Below, piece by piece: positions 26,514 through 36,844 of a DNA stretch of 64,000 bases. The DNA comes from Pacificibacter marinus (lineage in GTDB: Bacteria; Pseudomonadota; Alphaproteobacteria; Rhodobacterales; Rhodobacteraceae). The DNA is taken from contig NZ_JAHKPK010000003.1 of assembly GCF_018860665.1 (NCBI RefSeq), positions 82,831 through 146,830 of the forward strand, in the 5' to 3' direction. The first letter of the stretch is position 1. Each line of letters starts with the position of its first letter. The position numbers were made by a program, and so were the translations under genes. Below the pieces are notes generated by a model. The model was not told the origin of the DNA. It searched no databases and was given only the letters and a program-made list of their open reading frames with translations.

Positions 26514-27682
26514 TTGAACCTCATTTGTTCAGGGTCGAAGCTAAGTTCGATATCGCGCCACTCGTTGTATTTTTCGGCAGGCAGTTGAAAGCCGCTTCTG
26601 CCACAGATGATAATAGCGCGGCGCGCAGTTTGAAAGGCTTGCTCGGCAGAGGCACTCGAGCCCCCAGACGATCCAAGCAGTTTGATCGAGCCAACAATGG
26701 GCGTGCCATCTTGGTTCATCGACACGCCCACAGTCACTTTCGTGCGCTGCGCTTCTGTCGACATGGACCCAGTGTTCCAACATTGCTGAACCGCCACACG
26801 CAGCGCGTCTTTTTCGCCCGCGCTCATCGGTGGACCTGTTGGGCGACGGGGCGCGGCAGGTGTCTCAGATGTGGCCTCTGCCACCAAAGCCGAGGCGGCA
26901 TCTGCGGCGGCATTGGCTGCCGCATCACTGTTGGCTTGTGCTGCGGCTTGGGTATTGGTCTGAGCTGTCGCTTGTGCTGCGGCTTCGGCCTTTTTCGCAG
27001 CCGCTTGAGCCACAACAGCTTGCGGACGCGCTTTGGGGCGTGGTGATGTGGACAGGCCCGATGGCTTTTCCGCCTCGGTCACAATTTCTGTCACAGCCTC
27101 TTGTGGGGCAGCTGCGGGTTGATCGGGCACGGGTTCAGCCGTCGCTGTGGCCTCGGGGGACACCTCAGGGATCACTTGATCAGCGATGTCTGGCGTGCGC
27201 TCGGGGTTGACCACGGCCTCGGGCGCGATGCGTGGCACAGGGCGCGGCGTTGGGCGTTGATTTGGAATATCAGGCAAACCAGCACCAGGGTCCTCGGTCG
27301 AGATTTCTGGCTCCACTGTAGGACTGGGCGGTGTCGGATCAACTGCCGCAGGTGGTGTGATCGGTTCCACGGGTGCGGGCGCGGGTGTGGATATGCTTGG
27401 CTCTGCTGGTGCAACAGGTTCAGGCGTGGCCGGTGCGGCCTGTTCAGGATTTGACAGGGCAGCCGTATCTACAGCTGGCGCTGTGATTTCAGGCGCCTCA
27501 ACGGGCACCTCAGGGGCTGTCTCGACACGGCTGAGCGCCGCAAAATCGGATTCCGAGATTAAAGACACTTCTTGCGTTTGCACAGGTTCGCTGTCACGCG
27601 CGTTGAGAAAAAATCCTCCCAGCAAGACATAAGCAATGAACCCGAAATGAGCCCCCGCCGAGATATATTGACCTGTGTTCAC
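26510..27682 (-). CDS. tolA: Tol-Pal protein TolA
   Basis: About 390 residues: one N-terminal helix (about 6-24), a long periplasmic Pro/Glu/Ala-rich region and an Ala/Gln-rich helical stretch (about 225-270), and a C-terminal TonB/TolA-like domain (about 290-390; [28 protein letters not shown]). It transmits TolQR energy to Pal/TolB. The frame extends to 27724 into tolR, but GTG 27682 is chosen, with GAGGG seven bases upstream and a 10-base gap after the tolR stop; it also begins directly before the membrane helix. Confidence 0.9.
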   Translation of the reverse strand: MNTGQYISAGAHFGFIAYVLLGGFFLNARDSEPVQTQEVSLISESDFAALSRVETAPEVPVEAPEITAPAVDTAALSNPEQAAPATPEPVAPAEPSISTPAPAPVEPITPPAAVDPTPPSPTVEPEISTEDPGAGLPDIPNQRPTPRPVPRIAPEAVVNPERTPDIADQVIPEVSPEATATAEPVPDQPAAAPQEAVTEIVTEAEKPSGLSTSPRPKARPQAVVAQAAAKKAEAAAQATAQTNTQAAAQANSDAAANAAADAASALVAEATSETPAAPRRPTGPPMSAGEKDALRVAVQQCWNTGSMSTEAQRTKVTVGVSMNQDGTPIVGSIKLLGSSGGSSASAEQAFQTARRAIIICGRSGFQLPAEKYNEWRDIELSFDPEQMRFK

Positions 27683-27692
27683 GCCTGCGCCC

Positions 27693-28178
27693 TCAGTTGC
27701 CTGTGCTTGCAGAAGTGCCGTCAAGACGTGGTCCGCCCTGTTCGGTCACAAGGCCGATATTGCGAAACCCGCCTGCATTGAGCGCGCCCATGACTTGAAC
27801 GACTTGCTCATAGGGAATGGACCCGTCCGCGCGCAAAAACACTTTGTCGTCAGTGCGCTCAGCTGCGATGGCTTGCAATTTGGTCACCAATTCATCTTGG
27901 TTTTCTTCGTTGTTCATCAACAAGACGCGCCCATCCGCGGTCAGCGTGATCGACAATGGGTCTTCAGATTCTTGCGGCAAGGCGGTGGCGGCTGTTTCTG
28001 GCAACTCGACAGGCACGCCCACGGTCATCATCGGAGCGGCGACCATAAAGATGATCAACAACACCAACATAACATCGACGAAAGGCGTGACGTTGATCTC
28101 GCTCATCGCCGCAGATTGCCCGCGACGACGACTGCCGCGCCCGCCGCCACTTTTGCGTTTGACTACTCCAGCGCCCAT
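27693..28178 (-). CDS. tolR: Tol-Pal proton channel protein TolR
   Basis: A 161-residue ExbD/TolR protein: a basic cytoplasmic N-terminus with a Gly/Arg/Ser-rich stretch, one helix (about 32-53) bearing the channel Asp in NVTPFVDVMLVLLIIFM, and a periplasmic domain. It forms the stator-type motor with TolQ. The first 24 residues are more Gly/Arg-rich than in enteric TolR. It begins three bases after tolQ. Confidence 0.95.
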   Translation of the reverse strand: MGAGVVKRKSGGGRGSRRRGQSAAMSEINVTPFVDVMLVLLIIFMVAAPMMTVGVPVELPETAATALPQESEDPLSITLTADGRVLLMNNEENQDELVTKLQAIAAERTDDKVFLRADGSIPYEQVVQVMGALNAGGFRNIGLVTEQGGPRLDGTSASTGN

Positions 28179-28181
28179 GGC

Positions 28182-28877
28182 TCAAGCGTCCAATTCGCGC
28201 GACAGGATGGTCGAGAACTCGTCCGCAAAGGCTTCGTACCCGCCTAATATTTTGTCGCTATCCGCAGACAATTTATTATAGAAAATAACCGCAGGGATCG
28301 CAGCCAAAAGACCCAATGCAGTGGCCAAAAGTGCTTCGGCGATACCAGGTGCCACAACCGCCAGATTGGTCGATTGCGCCAAAGCGATGTCTTCGAACGC
28401 TGTTTTAATGCCCCACACAGTCCCGAACAAGCCGATGAAAGGACCGGTTGAACCGACTGTGGCCAGAATGGACAACTGGCTGTTCATGCTTTCCGCTTCT
28501 TTGGAAATTGCCACATCCATAGACCGATCAATACGCGAGGCAGCGCCAGCAATCAGCCCCCCGTCTGAGCGGTGCGAGCGACGCCATTCGGTCATGCCCG
28601 AGACGAACACCCGTTCAGGCGCATTGGCAGGCGCGCCCCCGATTTTATCGAACAGCTCATCAAGCGGTTCGCCGGACCAAAAGGCTTGGTCAAACACGGC
28701 GGCCGAAGACCGCGCTTTGCGGTAAAAAATGTGCTTTTGAATGATGATCGACCACGACCAAAAGGACGCGCCGATCAGCATCAGCATCACAAGTTTAACT
28801 GTAAATGTCGCTTTCATAAAAAGCGCCAGCAAGGAGAAATCGATCTCCTGCGCCATTGCGAGGGTAGTTTGTTCCAT
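28182..28877 (-). CDS. tolQ: Tol-Pal proton channel protein TolQ
   Basis: A 231-residue MotA/ExbB/TolQ family protein with three helices (about 15-40, 140-165, 180-205) and the conserved GSTGPFIGLFGTVWGIKTAF and GIAEALLATALGLLAAIPAV segments containing channel Thr residues. It is the first gene of tolQRAB-pal-cpoB, which drives outer-membrane invagination at division. Confidence 0.96.
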   Translation of the reverse strand: MEQTTLAMAQEIDFSLLALFMKATFTVKLVMLMLIGASFWSWSIIIQKHIFYRKARSSAAVFDQAFWSGEPLDELFDKIGGAPANAPERVFVSGMTEWRRSHRSDGGLIAGAASRIDRSMDVAISKEAESMNSQLSILATVGSTGPFIGLFGTVWGIKTAFEDIALAQSTNLAVVAPGIAEALLATALGLLAAIPAVIFYNKLSADSDKILGGYEAFADEFSTILSRELDA

Positions 28878-29026
28878 GACCTGCTCTTTTCGCCTGTGCC
28901 GCTGTTTGCGCGGCTTGTTGTTAACTCATGATTTACCCTATCGGCAGGGTTCACGCCAACACTTACATGTGAGTTCAGCGTGACATACGGGGAAAAACGG
29001 TCAAAACCATGCAGGTTTTGGCCAGT

Positions 29027-29416
29027 TCAGTGCAAATTTCGGCGAATATTTGCCGGCAAGCGCGTTGGCTGACCTGTTTCAGACAAAGCCACAAGCGTCA
29101 CTTGCGACACAAACAGGATCGCATCGGCCCGTTTGACCGTTTGATTAAGTACGATCCGCACGCCTGTGATGGCCTCAACCTCGGTCTCGACGGTCAAATC
29201 TTCGTCGAATTTTGCGGGCAAAAGGTAATCTGCCTCGACACGGCGCACGGCAAACACGATGCCATCATCGGCCTTCAGCGCGACCTGATCGACGCCCGCC
29301 TCACGCACCCATTCAGTGCGCGCGCGTTCGATGAATTTGAAATAATTGGCATAGTAAACGATGCCCGCAAGATCGGTGTCTTCATAGTAGACATGCACGG
29401 GAAATTTATGGATCAC
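29027..29416 (-). CDS. ybgC: Acyl-CoA thioesterase YbgC
   Basis: A 129-residue hot-dog-fold thioesterase. The signature YYEDTDLAGIVYYANY is at about 10-25 with the catalytic-type Asp15. YbgC genes commonly head the tol-pal cluster and may act in phospholipid metabolism. The start is GTG 29416 with GAGGGG six bases upstream. It lies 149 bases before tolQ. Confidence 0.93.
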   Translation of the reverse strand: MIHKFPVHVYYEDTDLAGIVYYANYFKFIERARTEWVREAGVDQVALKADDGIVFAVRRVEADYLLPAKFDEDLTVETEVEAITGVRIVLNQTVKRADAILFVSQVTLVALSETGQPTRLPANIRRNLH

Positions 29417-29497
29417 GTCGAGCCCCTCAAGCCGTTTTCATCAGGCTAAGGCTTGCGTATGACATGTGCAAGACGGGGTCATGTCGCCAGCCTTGCC

Positions 29498-30136
29498 CTA
29501 TCCAGCAATCAGCCGCGCATAAAGACGCAAGGCATGCGACGCATCGCGCGCAGCACTTGGCAGGACCGGATCATAAGAGGCGCGCAGCACATTGGCCACA
29601 TCTGGGCGTATGACTGTGCCCGCCTCGGTCAGCGCCAGCGGACTGTCTTGGGTGAAGGTGGTGTCAGACCACAACAAAAGCGCTTGGGTGGCCTGAGACA
29701 GCGCAATCACATCGGCAGGCACCTCGTCCATTGCCCCGCCCATGCGCACGAAAGTGAAACAGGCTTTGATCGCGCCCTCATCGTCAAAGCGAAAGGCACG
29801 GTACTGATGCGCATTGCGGTCGATCAACATCTGAACGCGCATTTCTAGATCAGGGATCATGTCGCCCATATTAGGCACGTCCAACAGTTCTTTCCAATCC
29901 GAGAAAAAGAACATCATCAGGTTTGATCCAAGTTCAGGATCGGTCTCGGCCATTTCGGCACCCGCAATGGCCACAGCCGCTTCGATGCTGCCTTTGATCA
30001 CCGACAATGAATCGTCGGCCACGCCAAAAACAACAGGCGCAATAGGCCGCCCCCAACGGGCAAACACATAATCACCACTGGCGCGGGTGAAATAGGCTTC
30101 AACGGCTTCGGGGGTGAATTCTGAAGTGTCTGACAT
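29498..30136 (-). CDS. Conserved protein of unknown function
   Basis: A 212-residue soluble protein that I do not recognise. It has no signal peptide or membrane helix. It contains SGDYVFARWGRPIAPVVFG, a SDWKELLDVPNM block and a RAFRFDDEGAIKACFTFVRMG block, giving a mixed alpha/beta look. ATG 30136 has AAAGGAGACCCC just upstream, so the longer frame to 30187 is rejected. It lies between ruvB and ybgC on the same strand and is probably part of that run. Similar genes seem to be conserved at this place in Rhodobacteraceae. Confidence 0.75.
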   Translation of the reverse strand: MSDTSEFTPEAVEAYFTRASGDYVFARWGRPIAPVVFGVADDSLSVIKGSIEAAVAIAGAEMAETDPELGSNLMMFFFSDWKELLDVPNMGDMIPDLEMRVQMLIDRNAHQYRAFRFDDEGAIKACFTFVRMGGAMDEVPADVIALSQATQALLLWSDTTFTQDSPLALTEAGTVIRPDVANVLRASYDPVLPSAARDASHALRLYARLIAG

Positions 30137-30205
30137 GGGGTCTCCTTTGCGCTCACCGTAGATGCGCAATTCCGACGCAAATCGCAAGGGGCAGTTGTGT
30201 ACCGC

Positions 30206-31249
30206 CTATTTACCGAACATCTGGATCTGCTCCGGCTTTTGCGGCGGTTGCATCCCAAGGTGATGCCATGATTTTTGCGTCAACATCCGGCCACGCGGGG
30301 TGCGCTGGATCAGACCTTGTTGAAGTAGGTAAGGCTCGATCACATCCTCGATCGCATCACGGCTTTCCGACAAAGCGGCCGCTAAGGTTTCGACACCAAC
30401 AGGCCCCCCTTGATAGTTTTGCGCGATAAGCAACAGATACCGCCTGTCCGCCCCATCAAGCCCCAAGTGATCCACACCCAAACGCGTCAAGGCATTGTCA
30501 GCAATGGCATGAGTGATGCGCCCGTCGCCTTCGACCACAGCGAAATCCAGCACACGACGCAGCAACCGCCCCGCAATGCGCGGCGTGCCCCTTGCGCGTT
30601 TAGCGATTTCATGCGCGCCATCATCGTCAGCAGGCACCCCAAGCATCCGCGCGCCACGGGTGACGATCTCGTGCAACTCATCCGTAGTGTAAAATTGCAA
30701 GCGCGTGGGAATGCCGAAACGATCCCGCAAGGGCGTGCTGAGCAATCCCATGCGGGTTGTGGCACCGACCAGCGTAAAGGGCTGCAACTCAATACGCACG
30801 GTCCGCGCCGCAGGCCCCTCGCCGATCACCAGATCCAGCTCGAAGTCTTCCATCGCGGGATATAGAATTTCCTCGACCACGGGATTCATCCGGTGAATTT
30901 CGTCGATGAACAGCACATCGCGGGCTTCGAGATTTGTGAGGATCGCCGCCAAATCACCAGCACGAGCCAAAACAGGCCCAGAGGTCATCTTGAAATTCAC
31001 GCCCAACTCGCGGGCCATGATTTGCGCCAACGTGGTTTTACCCAAACCGGGAGGGCCGTAAAACAGCACGTGATCCATGGTTTCTTCGCGTTTGCGCGCG
31101 GATTCGATAAAAATGCGCAGGTTGGCGCGGGCTTCTTGTTGGCCGATAAATTCGTCCAACGTTTGCGGCCGCAAAGCACGATCGGCGTCTTGCGGTTGGC
31201 GCTCAGGGCGCAGCGTTTCGTCTGGCTCAATAGGATCAAAGGCGTCCAT
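30206..31249 (-). CDS. ruvB: Holliday junction branch-migration helicase RuvB
   Basis: A 347-residue AAA+ motor of RuvAB. Motifs: [12 protein letters not shown] at the N-terminus, Walker [10 protein letters not shown], Walker B LFIDEIHR, sensor [19 protein letters not shown] with the arginine finger, and the C-terminal winged helix ending in [11 protein letters not shown]. It has full length and lies three bases after ruvA. Confidence 0.97.
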   Translation of the reverse strand: MDAFDPIEPDETLRPERQPQDADRALRPQTLDEFIGQQEARANLRIFIESARKREETMDHVLFYGPPGLGKTTLAQIMARELGVNFKMTSGPVLARAGDLAAILTNLEARDVLFIDEIHRMNPVVEEILYPAMEDFELDLVIGEGPAARTVRIELQPFTLVGATTRMGLLSTPLRDRFGIPTRLQFYTTDELHEIVTRGARMLGVPADDDGAHEIAKRARGTPRIAGRLLRRVLDFAVVEGDGRITHAIADNALTRLGVDHLGLDGADRRYLLLIAQNYQGGPVGVETLAAALSESRDAIEDVIEPYLLQQGLIQRTPRGRMLTQKSWHHLGMQPPQKPEQIQMFGK

Positions 31250-31252
31250 CTA

Positions 31253-31939
31253 TCAATCCTTCGGCGCAAGCAATTTGAGGGCGGCACGAATAAGCGTCGA
31301 TGTGGTGGCCTCGGGCGTGTCCACGGCGGCTTGTGCCACGGCACTGGCAGCATCTGAGGGACTATACCCTAAATTTTGCAAGGCTGACAGGGCCTCAGCC
31401 TCGGCGGCGACATTTGGCTTGGCAGCGGGTGTTTTGGCTGCAGATTTGCGGGCGGGCTGAGGCTGCGAGGCCTCGATCACCTCTGCTGCATCAGAGGCAT
31501 CCAGCGTTTCGGGCAGAGCGCCACCCATGGCCATGACTTTGGGCGCTTTGTCTTTTAGCTCCATAATCACGCGCTGTGCGGTTTTAGGGCCGACGCCGGG
31601 GGCAGCTTTGATCGCGTTCCAATCGCCCAGCGCGATGGCGCGCCCTGTGGCCTCGGGTCCAAGCGTGCCTAAAATGGCCATAGCCGCTTTCGCGCCGATG
31701 CCTTGGACAGAAACCAGCAAGCGATACCATTCTTTTTCGAACAGCGATGTAAAGCCAAACAGCTGCATGATGTCTTCACGCACCAGCATATCTGTATAGA
31801 GTGCCACAGGTTCGCCCTGTCGCGGCATGGACATGCGAGTGCGTTCCGACACGAAAACGATATAACCAACGCCGCGCACATCAATCATCGCGTGATCCGT
31901 GCCGATGTAATCAACGATGCCTGTGAGTTTGCCAATCAT
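31253..31939 (-). CDS. ruvA: Holliday junction DNA-binding protein RuvA
   Basis: A 228-residue RuvA. Domain I ([13 protein letters not shown]...VGYIVFVS), domain II with helix-hairpin-helix motifs ([13 protein letters not shown] and [18 protein letters not shown]), an Ala/Pro-rich linker with several Lys (about 150-180), and domain III ([16 protein letters not shown]) that binds RuvB. It overlaps ruvC by ATGA. Confidence 0.97.
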   Translation of the reverse strand: MIGKLTGIVDYIGTDHAMIDVRGVGYIVFVSERTRMSMPRQGEPVALYTDMLVREDIMQLFGFTSLFEKEWYRLLVSVQGIGAKAAMAILGTLGPEATGRAIALGDWNAIKAAPGVGPKTAQRVIMELKDKAPKVMAMGGALPETLDASDAAEVIEASQPQPARKSAAKTPAAKPNVAAEAEALSALQNLGYSPSDAASAVAQAAVDTPEATTSTLIRAALKLLAPKD

Positions 31940-32505
31940 GCGCGTGCTTTCTTGATGGTGGATGTTCTGTAGCTTGATGTTTTAACTACGGGGCGTTTGA
32001 CGGCGGCCTTTTGGATCGCGTCACTCAAGCGTGCCCCAGATTGTGCGTGATGCGAATGACAAATCGCGATGGCCAAAGCATCAACGGAATCTGCGCCGAC
32101 CAGTCTCGCCCCCGGCAACTGTAGCTTGATCATATGTTCGACCTGTTGCTTGGCAGCATGCCCCACGCCGACAACGGCTTTTTTCACCGCATTGGGAGCG
32201 TATTCACCAATCGGCAGGCCAAATTGGGCAGGCACTAAAAGCGCCACAGCGCGGGCTTGGCCCAGTTTCAATGTGGCGACGGCGTCTTTGTTGACGAATG
32301 TCTGCTCGACCGCGGCGCAATCAGGTTGATGCGTATGGACGACGTCTGCCAGTTGGTCAAACAGCGACAACAGTCGGATCGCTAGATCATCACTGGCCAA
32401 TGAATGGCACACGCCATTTGCCACATGCGTGATGCGCGAGCCTGCGACGTCGATGACCCCCCAGCCCATATTGCGCAACCCTGGGTCTATCCCGAGTACT
32501 CGCAT
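31936..32505 (-). CDS. ruvC: Holliday junction resolvase RuvC
   Basis: A 189-residue resolvase. The four acidic active-site positions are visible: D7 (LGIDPG), Glu in AVEQTFVN, and the two Asp in [14 protein letters not shown]. The N-terminus [16 protein letters not shown] fixes the start at ATG 32505 rather than the longer frame to 32577; an AGGGGTG ribosome binding site precedes it. The basic C-terminal extension (about 165-189) is longer than in E. coli RuvC. Confidence 0.95.
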   Translation of the reverse strand: MRVLGIDPGLRNMGWGVIDVAGSRITHVANGVCHSLASDDLAIRLLSLFDQLADVVHTHQPDCAAVEQTFVNKDAVATLKLGQARAVALLVPAQFGLPIGEYAPNAVKKAVVGVGHAAKQQVEHMIKLQLPGARLVGADSVDALAIAICHSHHAQSGARLSDAIQKAAVKRPVVKTSSYRTSTIKKARA

Positions 32506-32624
32506 GTTCACCCCTGCTCTTGTTACCTGCATTCTTATGCTTTTGCTTACGACTAGCACGAAACAAGAACATTGCAAACACCAATGGATAGATCTGACAG
32601 GACACGCAGCGTATTAAACGGCAA

Positions 32625-32655
32625 AAAACCCGCGCCGGAGGGACGCGGGTCTTTT
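32625..32655 (-). terminator. Terminator downstream of the 32719-33066 gene
   Basis: ACCCGCG (32628-32634) pairs with CGCGGGT (32644-32650). On the minus strand the hairpin is followed by a T run. Confidence 0.8.
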
Positions 32656-32718
32656 CATGGAAAGGGTCAAGAACGGCTGGGGGAAACTCGCCAGAACGGA
32701 CCCAAGAGAAATCTGTGA

Positions 32719-33066
32719 TTAAGGCAGAAGCAGTTTAACCTGCATCGCCATCCATTGTGTCGCGGGATCGGCTGTCATCACCCAAGCACCAGCGCGCTCA
32801 AATATCGTACCATCATTCAATGCCGCGATACGATCCGCATAGGTCGCGGCACCAAGGGCCAGCATGACACCAACTTTGAACATAAACAGGCCCGCGATTG
32901 CGAAGAACAAACCCCGCAATGGGAAACGAAGACCTGTGCGACGTGGACGTGCAATGATCAGCCCGTCTTGGTTAACTGAATAGACTGCACCCTTAGCGAT
33001 CGAACGGCGTTTAGCGTCGATCCGTGTCAGTCTTTTTTCCAATTGCTGTGAACCTGAATAGGCCAT
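32719..33066 (-). CDS. Small single-pass membrane protein, unknown function
   Basis: A 115-residue protein that I do not recognise by name. It has a basic N-terminal part (KRLTRIDAKRRSIAKGAVYSVNQDGLI, RPRRTG) before one hydrophobic helix (about 50-76) and a soluble C-terminus with WVMTADPATQWMA. ATG 33066 is favoured over the longer frame to 33177, which overlaps prmA, because AAGGG lies upstream. It ends in a good terminator, so it is a real gene. It lies behind prmA on the same strand. Confidence 0.7.
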   Translation of the reverse strand: MAYSGSQQLEKRLTRIDAKRRSIAKGAVYSVNQDGLIIARPRRTGLRFPLRGLFFAIAGLFMFKVGVMLALGAATYADRIAALNDGTIFERAGAWVMTADPATQWMAMQVKLLLP

Positions 33067-33157
33067 GGCAACACCCTTAATACCGGCCCCCACCGACAAT
33101 GACTTTATTGCGGCCAAATGTGGCAAGAATGGGGCAAAAAAGGCAAAAACCAGAAAT

Positions 33158-34042
33158 TTAAGGTGAGTTTGAGGCAATCTTTTTAAGCGTTAGCGTCGAC
33201 CAGTCAACAATCTCTTCGTGATGAATAAGATTGAACCCATTTCGGGTATAAACTTCAATAACCTCAGCGGCTTGCGGATTAAGAATTCCCGACAGAATCA
33301 CCGCGCCACCCTCTTTGGTATGGGCTGCGACATCAGGGGCCAGCGCCACCAGCGGACCTTTGAGGATATTCGCAAAGACCAGATCAAACGGGGCTTTGGC
33401 CGCGAGCATTTCATGGTTAAAGCCAGCGGCTTCCAAACAGATCACTTGATCGCCCAAACCATTGGCATCGACATTGCTTTGCGCCACGGCCACGGCCACC
33501 TCATCGATATCAGACGCATAGGCTGGCGTGTCGTTCACTTTTGCAGCCGCCATCGCCAACACGGCAGTGCCGCAGCCGATATCGGCCACATTGGCGTAAG
33601 TGCCGCCCGCAGTGAGCAAACGATCAAAAGCGCGCAGACAGCCCAATGTGGTGCCGTGGTGTCCCGTGCCAAAGGCCATTGCCGCCTCGATCAGCAGGCC
33701 GATTTTATCGCTCGGCAATTTGTCTGCATCATGTGACCCGTAGACAAAGAAGCGCCCCGCCTCGACAGGGGCCAAATCGCGGCGGACTTTGGCGACCCAA
33801 TCTGTATCGGGCAGCTCGGAAATAACGAAATCTTTGGCACCGTTCGAGGCGGCCACCAAGGCAAGCCCAACGACATCGGGCGCTTCGGTGAAATAGGCCC
33901 CCACTTCCCACAGGCCCGAACCGTCTTCGATTTCAAACACACCAACGCCGATAGGCTCTGGGATCAGGGTTTCAAGGACTTCTGAAATGGCCTCGGCTGG
34001 CAGGCGTCCGTTGGTTGTGGTGAAGGCTGTGAACGTGGGCAT
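33158..34042 (-). CDS. prmA: Ribosomal protein L11 methyltransferase
   Basis: A 294-residue SAM-dependent methyltransferase of the PrmA family. The DWVAKVRRDLAPVEAGRFFVYGSHD segment and AMAFGTGHHGTTLGCL precede the SAM motif VADIGCGTAVLAMAAAK; FANILKGPLVALAPDV follows. It trimethylates L11 Lys and N-terminal amino groups. AGGAG lies seven bases upstream of ATG. Confidence 0.93.
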   Translation of the reverse strand: MPTFTAFTTTNGRLPAEAISEVLETLIPEPIGVGVFEIEDGSGLWEVGAYFTEAPDVVGLALVAASNGAKDFVISELPDTDWVAKVRRDLAPVEAGRFFVYGSHDADKLPSDKIGLLIEAAMAFGTGHHGTTLGCLRAFDRLLTAGGTYANVADIGCGTAVLAMAAAKVNDTPAYASDIDEVAVAVAQSNVDANGLGDQVICLEAAGFNHEMLAAKAPFDLVFANILKGPLVALAPDVAAHTKEGGAVILSGILNPQAAEVIEVYTRNGFNLIHHEEIVDWSTLTLKKIASNSP

Positions 34043-34411
34043 TGCGGCTCTCCTGTTGGAATTATCACCGCTTAAACAGTTTTGACGGCATTAGGTCTAT
34101 GGTTTTTCGCACGAAGCGCCGTTGCTGCGCGAAAGACCGTCGCCAAACGGCACCGACAGACTCACCGGTATGCAGCCTGCGCGAAGGTGCTGCCGACCAA
34201 TGTGAAATGGTTCCATTTTCGCACCCTTATTGAGCATCAAAGACAAATTTGTCACATCGCGATCAATAACAGGATCATTCGCTTAACCTAGGGTAAAAAG
34301 CAGAGCTTTTAGTTGCACTCCAATATAGTCATTTATATTGATTTTTAGTGAAGTGCGTATTTGTTCTCGGCTGTTATTCCTTGGTCAATATTTCAAAATA
34401 GGCGCATATCA
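34043..34411. other. 369-base intergenic stretch
   Basis: The left half (34080-34230) has ordinary composition, while the right half (34240-34400) is clearly A+T-rich and probably holds the promoter of the membrane-protein gene that follows. A small dyad (GAAATGG 34204-34210 with CCATTTT 34213-34219) is visible. No RNA gene or reading frame could be supported. Confidence 0.4.
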
Positions 34412-34825
34412 ATGTACTATGATACAGTTCCAAAATCACGTCAGTATATTTCAACGTTGAATGTGATTTTCCCCTTCGCCATTGGATTTTATCTGTGGCA
34501 AGTCTTCTTGGGAACAGGTTTAGTCCTCGTGGAAATGTCGACCGGTCAAAACGCGTCTTTTGGCTTTGATATCTTTGCAAGAACCCTAATTTGGGGCAGC
34601 CCGCTCTACGCATTTTGTATTTGCGCGATTTTTTTGTGGGGTATTTGGTTCGCATCAACCACGTTGAATTTTAGCCGCAATCGGCGGATAAAGCATCTCA
34701 AACTTGGGATTGCAACGTTTATAGCTGGCTTTTTGCTGTCGCTGTTTGGTCTTTTGGCAGGCCTGTCAGACAAGCCACCTTTGAACCTCGTGTACCAACC
34801 TATGATCCACGCACTCGATAGCTAG
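34412..34825 (+). CDS. Orphan four-helix membrane protein
   Basis: A 137-residue protein that I do not recognise. Hydrophobic segments lie at about 15-42, 57-85 and 98-122, suggesting three or four membrane helices, with a basic loop between the last two (SRNRRIKHLK). Codon use and the upstream region are more A+T-rich than the neighbours, it stands alone on the plus strand between minus-strand genes, and it may be a recent acquisition. ATG 34412 is used; the frame is open back to 34361 and no clear ribosome binding site is seen. Confidence 0.6.
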   Translation: MYYDTVPKSRQYISTLNVIFPFAIGFYLWQVFLGTGLVLVEMSTGQNASFGFDIFARTLIWGSPLYAFCICAIFLWGIWFASTTLNFSRNRRIKHLKLGIATFIAGFLLSLFGLLAGLSDKPPLNLVYQPMIHALDS

Positions 34826-34867
34826 GCGCCAGCCTTCGACGGCGCCTAGGGTGCAAACTCATTTGGA

Positions 34868-35524
34868 TTATTTCGGTGTCGCGCCCAAACCAATCGGACA
34901 ACTCACTCCAGTGCCGCCAATCCCGCAATAGCCTTCGGGGTTTTTGGCCAAATATTGCTGGTGATAGTCCTCGGCATAATAAAACGTGGGCGCGGGCAAA
35001 ATCTCTGTGGTGATCGCGCCATGCCCTGTTTTGATCAGTGCAGGTGCATATGCCGCCAGACTGTCTTGAGCCGCCGCCATCTGCGCGGCATTGCTGGTGT
35101 AGATACCAGAACGATACTGCGTGCCGCGATCATTGCCTTGACGCATGCCTTGAGTGGGGTCGTGATTTTCCCAGAAGGTTTTCAGCAGAGCCTCGAAACT
35201 CAAGCGGCTGGGATCGAACACGACCCGCACCACTTCGTTGTGGCCTGTCTGTCCAGAGCACACTTCTTTATAGGTCGGGTTCGGCGTGATCCCTGCTGCG
35301 TATCCAACGGCCGTGTTTACCACACCGTCAAGGGACCAAAAAATCCGCTCGACACCCCAAAAACACCCCATGCCAAAGATCACCACTTGATGGCCTTCTT
35401 TGATGTCGGCCTTCAAAGGCGTGCCAAAAATGAAATGATCCTGCGCTGTTGCGATGGCCGTATCGCGTCCGGGCAAGGCCGTGTCAGGGGTTACAGGCGT
35501 GGCTTTGGAAAAGAGCGAAAGCAT
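34868..35524 (-). CDS. msrA: Peptide methionine sulfoxide reductase MsrA
   Basis: A 218-residue MsrA that reduces methionine-S-sulfoxide. The catalytic Cys is C54 in [34 protein letters not shown] and [15 protein letters not shown] are also diagnostic. The two C-terminal Cys ([12 protein letters not shown]) are the recycling cysteines. Start ATG 35524 with GAGGA seven bases upstream. Confidence 0.95.
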   Translation of the reverse strand: MLSLFSKATPVTPDTALPGRDTAIATAQDHFIFGTPLKADIKEGHQVVIFGMGCFWGVERIFWSLDGVVNTAVGYAAGITPNPTYKEVCSGQTGHNEVVRVVFDPSRLSFEALLKTFWENHDPTQGMRQGNDRGTQYRSGIYTSNAAQMAAAQDSLAAYAPALIKTGHGAITTEILPAPTFYYAEDYHQQYLAKNPEGYCGIGGTGVSCPIGLGATPK

Positions 35525-35596
35525 ATGGCGGTCCTCATGTGGTGTCACAGATATATAGGGCGCGAGGGGCCGAGCACCAAGAGCGGTCCGAAAAGG

Positions 35597-36844
35597 TCAC
35601 GCAGTTGTGCTCTCGCCTTTACGCTTTGTGAGACGCGCCGATAGCAGGGTTTCGTTTCCTTTGCGCGGATGACGTGGGATCAACAGACCCAAGCCAAAGG
35701 ACACCCCCGCCAATGAGGCGGCCAAGATGAACACAGCCGAAGGCGATACGATCCACAAATATCCTAAAGCGGCAGGCAAAAACACCGCCGCGATATGGTT
35801 GATGGTAAAGGCCACGGCGGCTGTTGGCGCGATGTCTTGCGGGTCTGCGATCTTTTGAAAATAGGTTTTCAAAGCAAAGGCCAAGCCAAACAACATATGA
35901 TCGACCACGTATAAGACAGAAGCGACGACAACACCCCAACCCAGCCAGTACAACCCGCCGTAAGCCAAGAACACCAAGATCAATCCAGCGTATTCCAACA
36001 GCAAGACAAAGCGTTCGCCGCGCGCGCCCACAAGTCGCCCCATCAATGGGGCTACCACCATATTGATCACGAAATTGATCATGAACAGCGATGTCACTTG
36101 GTGCACATCAAAGCCGAACTTTTCCACCATCATAAAGGCCGCGAAGACCACAAAAATCTGACGGCGCGCGCCCGCCATGAACTGCAACGCGTAATACAAC
36201 CAGTACCTGCGACGCAGCACAAATGTCTTCAACTGAGGTGTTGGTGATTCGAATTGCGGGAAAGCCAGTAGCGCATAAATCGCGATCGCAGCGGTCACCC
36301 CGCCCCCCACCATATAGACGAGCCCATAAGACAGATCAAAAGTCTTCCACGTTAAAACCAAAGTGCCATAGGCCAATAGCGAGGCCGCAGATCCAGCGGC
36401 CATCAGCCAACCGATCACTTGCGGTGCACGCGCTTTGTCGATCCATTGCAATTGCAGTGATTGGTTTACCGTCTCGTAGTAATGAAAGCCGATGGAAGAC
36501 AGCATGGTCAGCGTCAAGATGCCACCAAAAGACGGAAAATAAGCCGTCAAGGCTGTAGCAACGCCGAGCATCAACAAGGCAACCAACCCCAATATCTGCT
36601 CACGGACAAGCATCATCAGCGCGATCACTCCCACCGCCAAAAAGCCCGGAATCTCGCGCACGGAATGCAACCACCCGATCTCAACGCCGGTAAAGTCTGC
36701 CACATCAATAACGAAATTATTGAGCAGAGCACTCCATGTGTTGAAGGCAATTGGCATGGCAAAGGCCATCAAAAACAGCAAAAAAACGGGACGACGCCAA
36801 AGCGGAAAATTCGCAGCCTCGGAAATGGGAATGATTTTTTTCAT
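35597..36844 (-). CDS. Major facilitator superfamily transporter
   Basis: A 415-residue protein with about twelve membrane helices and a central cytoplasmic loop (about 190-215, rich in basic residues, RRRYW). Family-level features only: acidic/basic loops between helices 2 and 3 (WLHSVREIPGFLAVG) and between 8 and 9 (MGRLVGARGERFV). The substrate is unknown. The C-terminal tail is basic (SARLTKRKGEST). It is 72 bases upstream of msrA on the same strand. Confidence 0.85.
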   Translation of the reverse strand: MKKIIPISEAANFPLWRRPVFLLFLMAFAMPIAFNTWSALLNNFVIDVADFTGVEIGWLHSVREIPGFLAVGVIALMMLVREQILGLVALLMLGVATALTAYFPSFGGILTLTMLSSIGFHYYETVNQSLQLQWIDKARAPQVIGWLMAAGSAASLLAYGTLVLTWKTFDLSYGLVYMVGGGVTAAIAIYALLAFPQFESPTPQLKTFVLRRRYWLYYALQFMAGARRQIFVVFAAFMMVEKFGFDVHQVTSLFMINFVINMVVAPLMGRLVGARGERFVLLLEYAGLILVFLAYGGLYWLGWGVVVASVLYVVDHMLFGLAFALKTYFQKIADPQDIAPTAAVAFTINHIAAVFLPAALGYLWIVSPSAVFILAASLAGVSFGLGLLIPRHPRKGNETLLSARLTKRKGESTTA

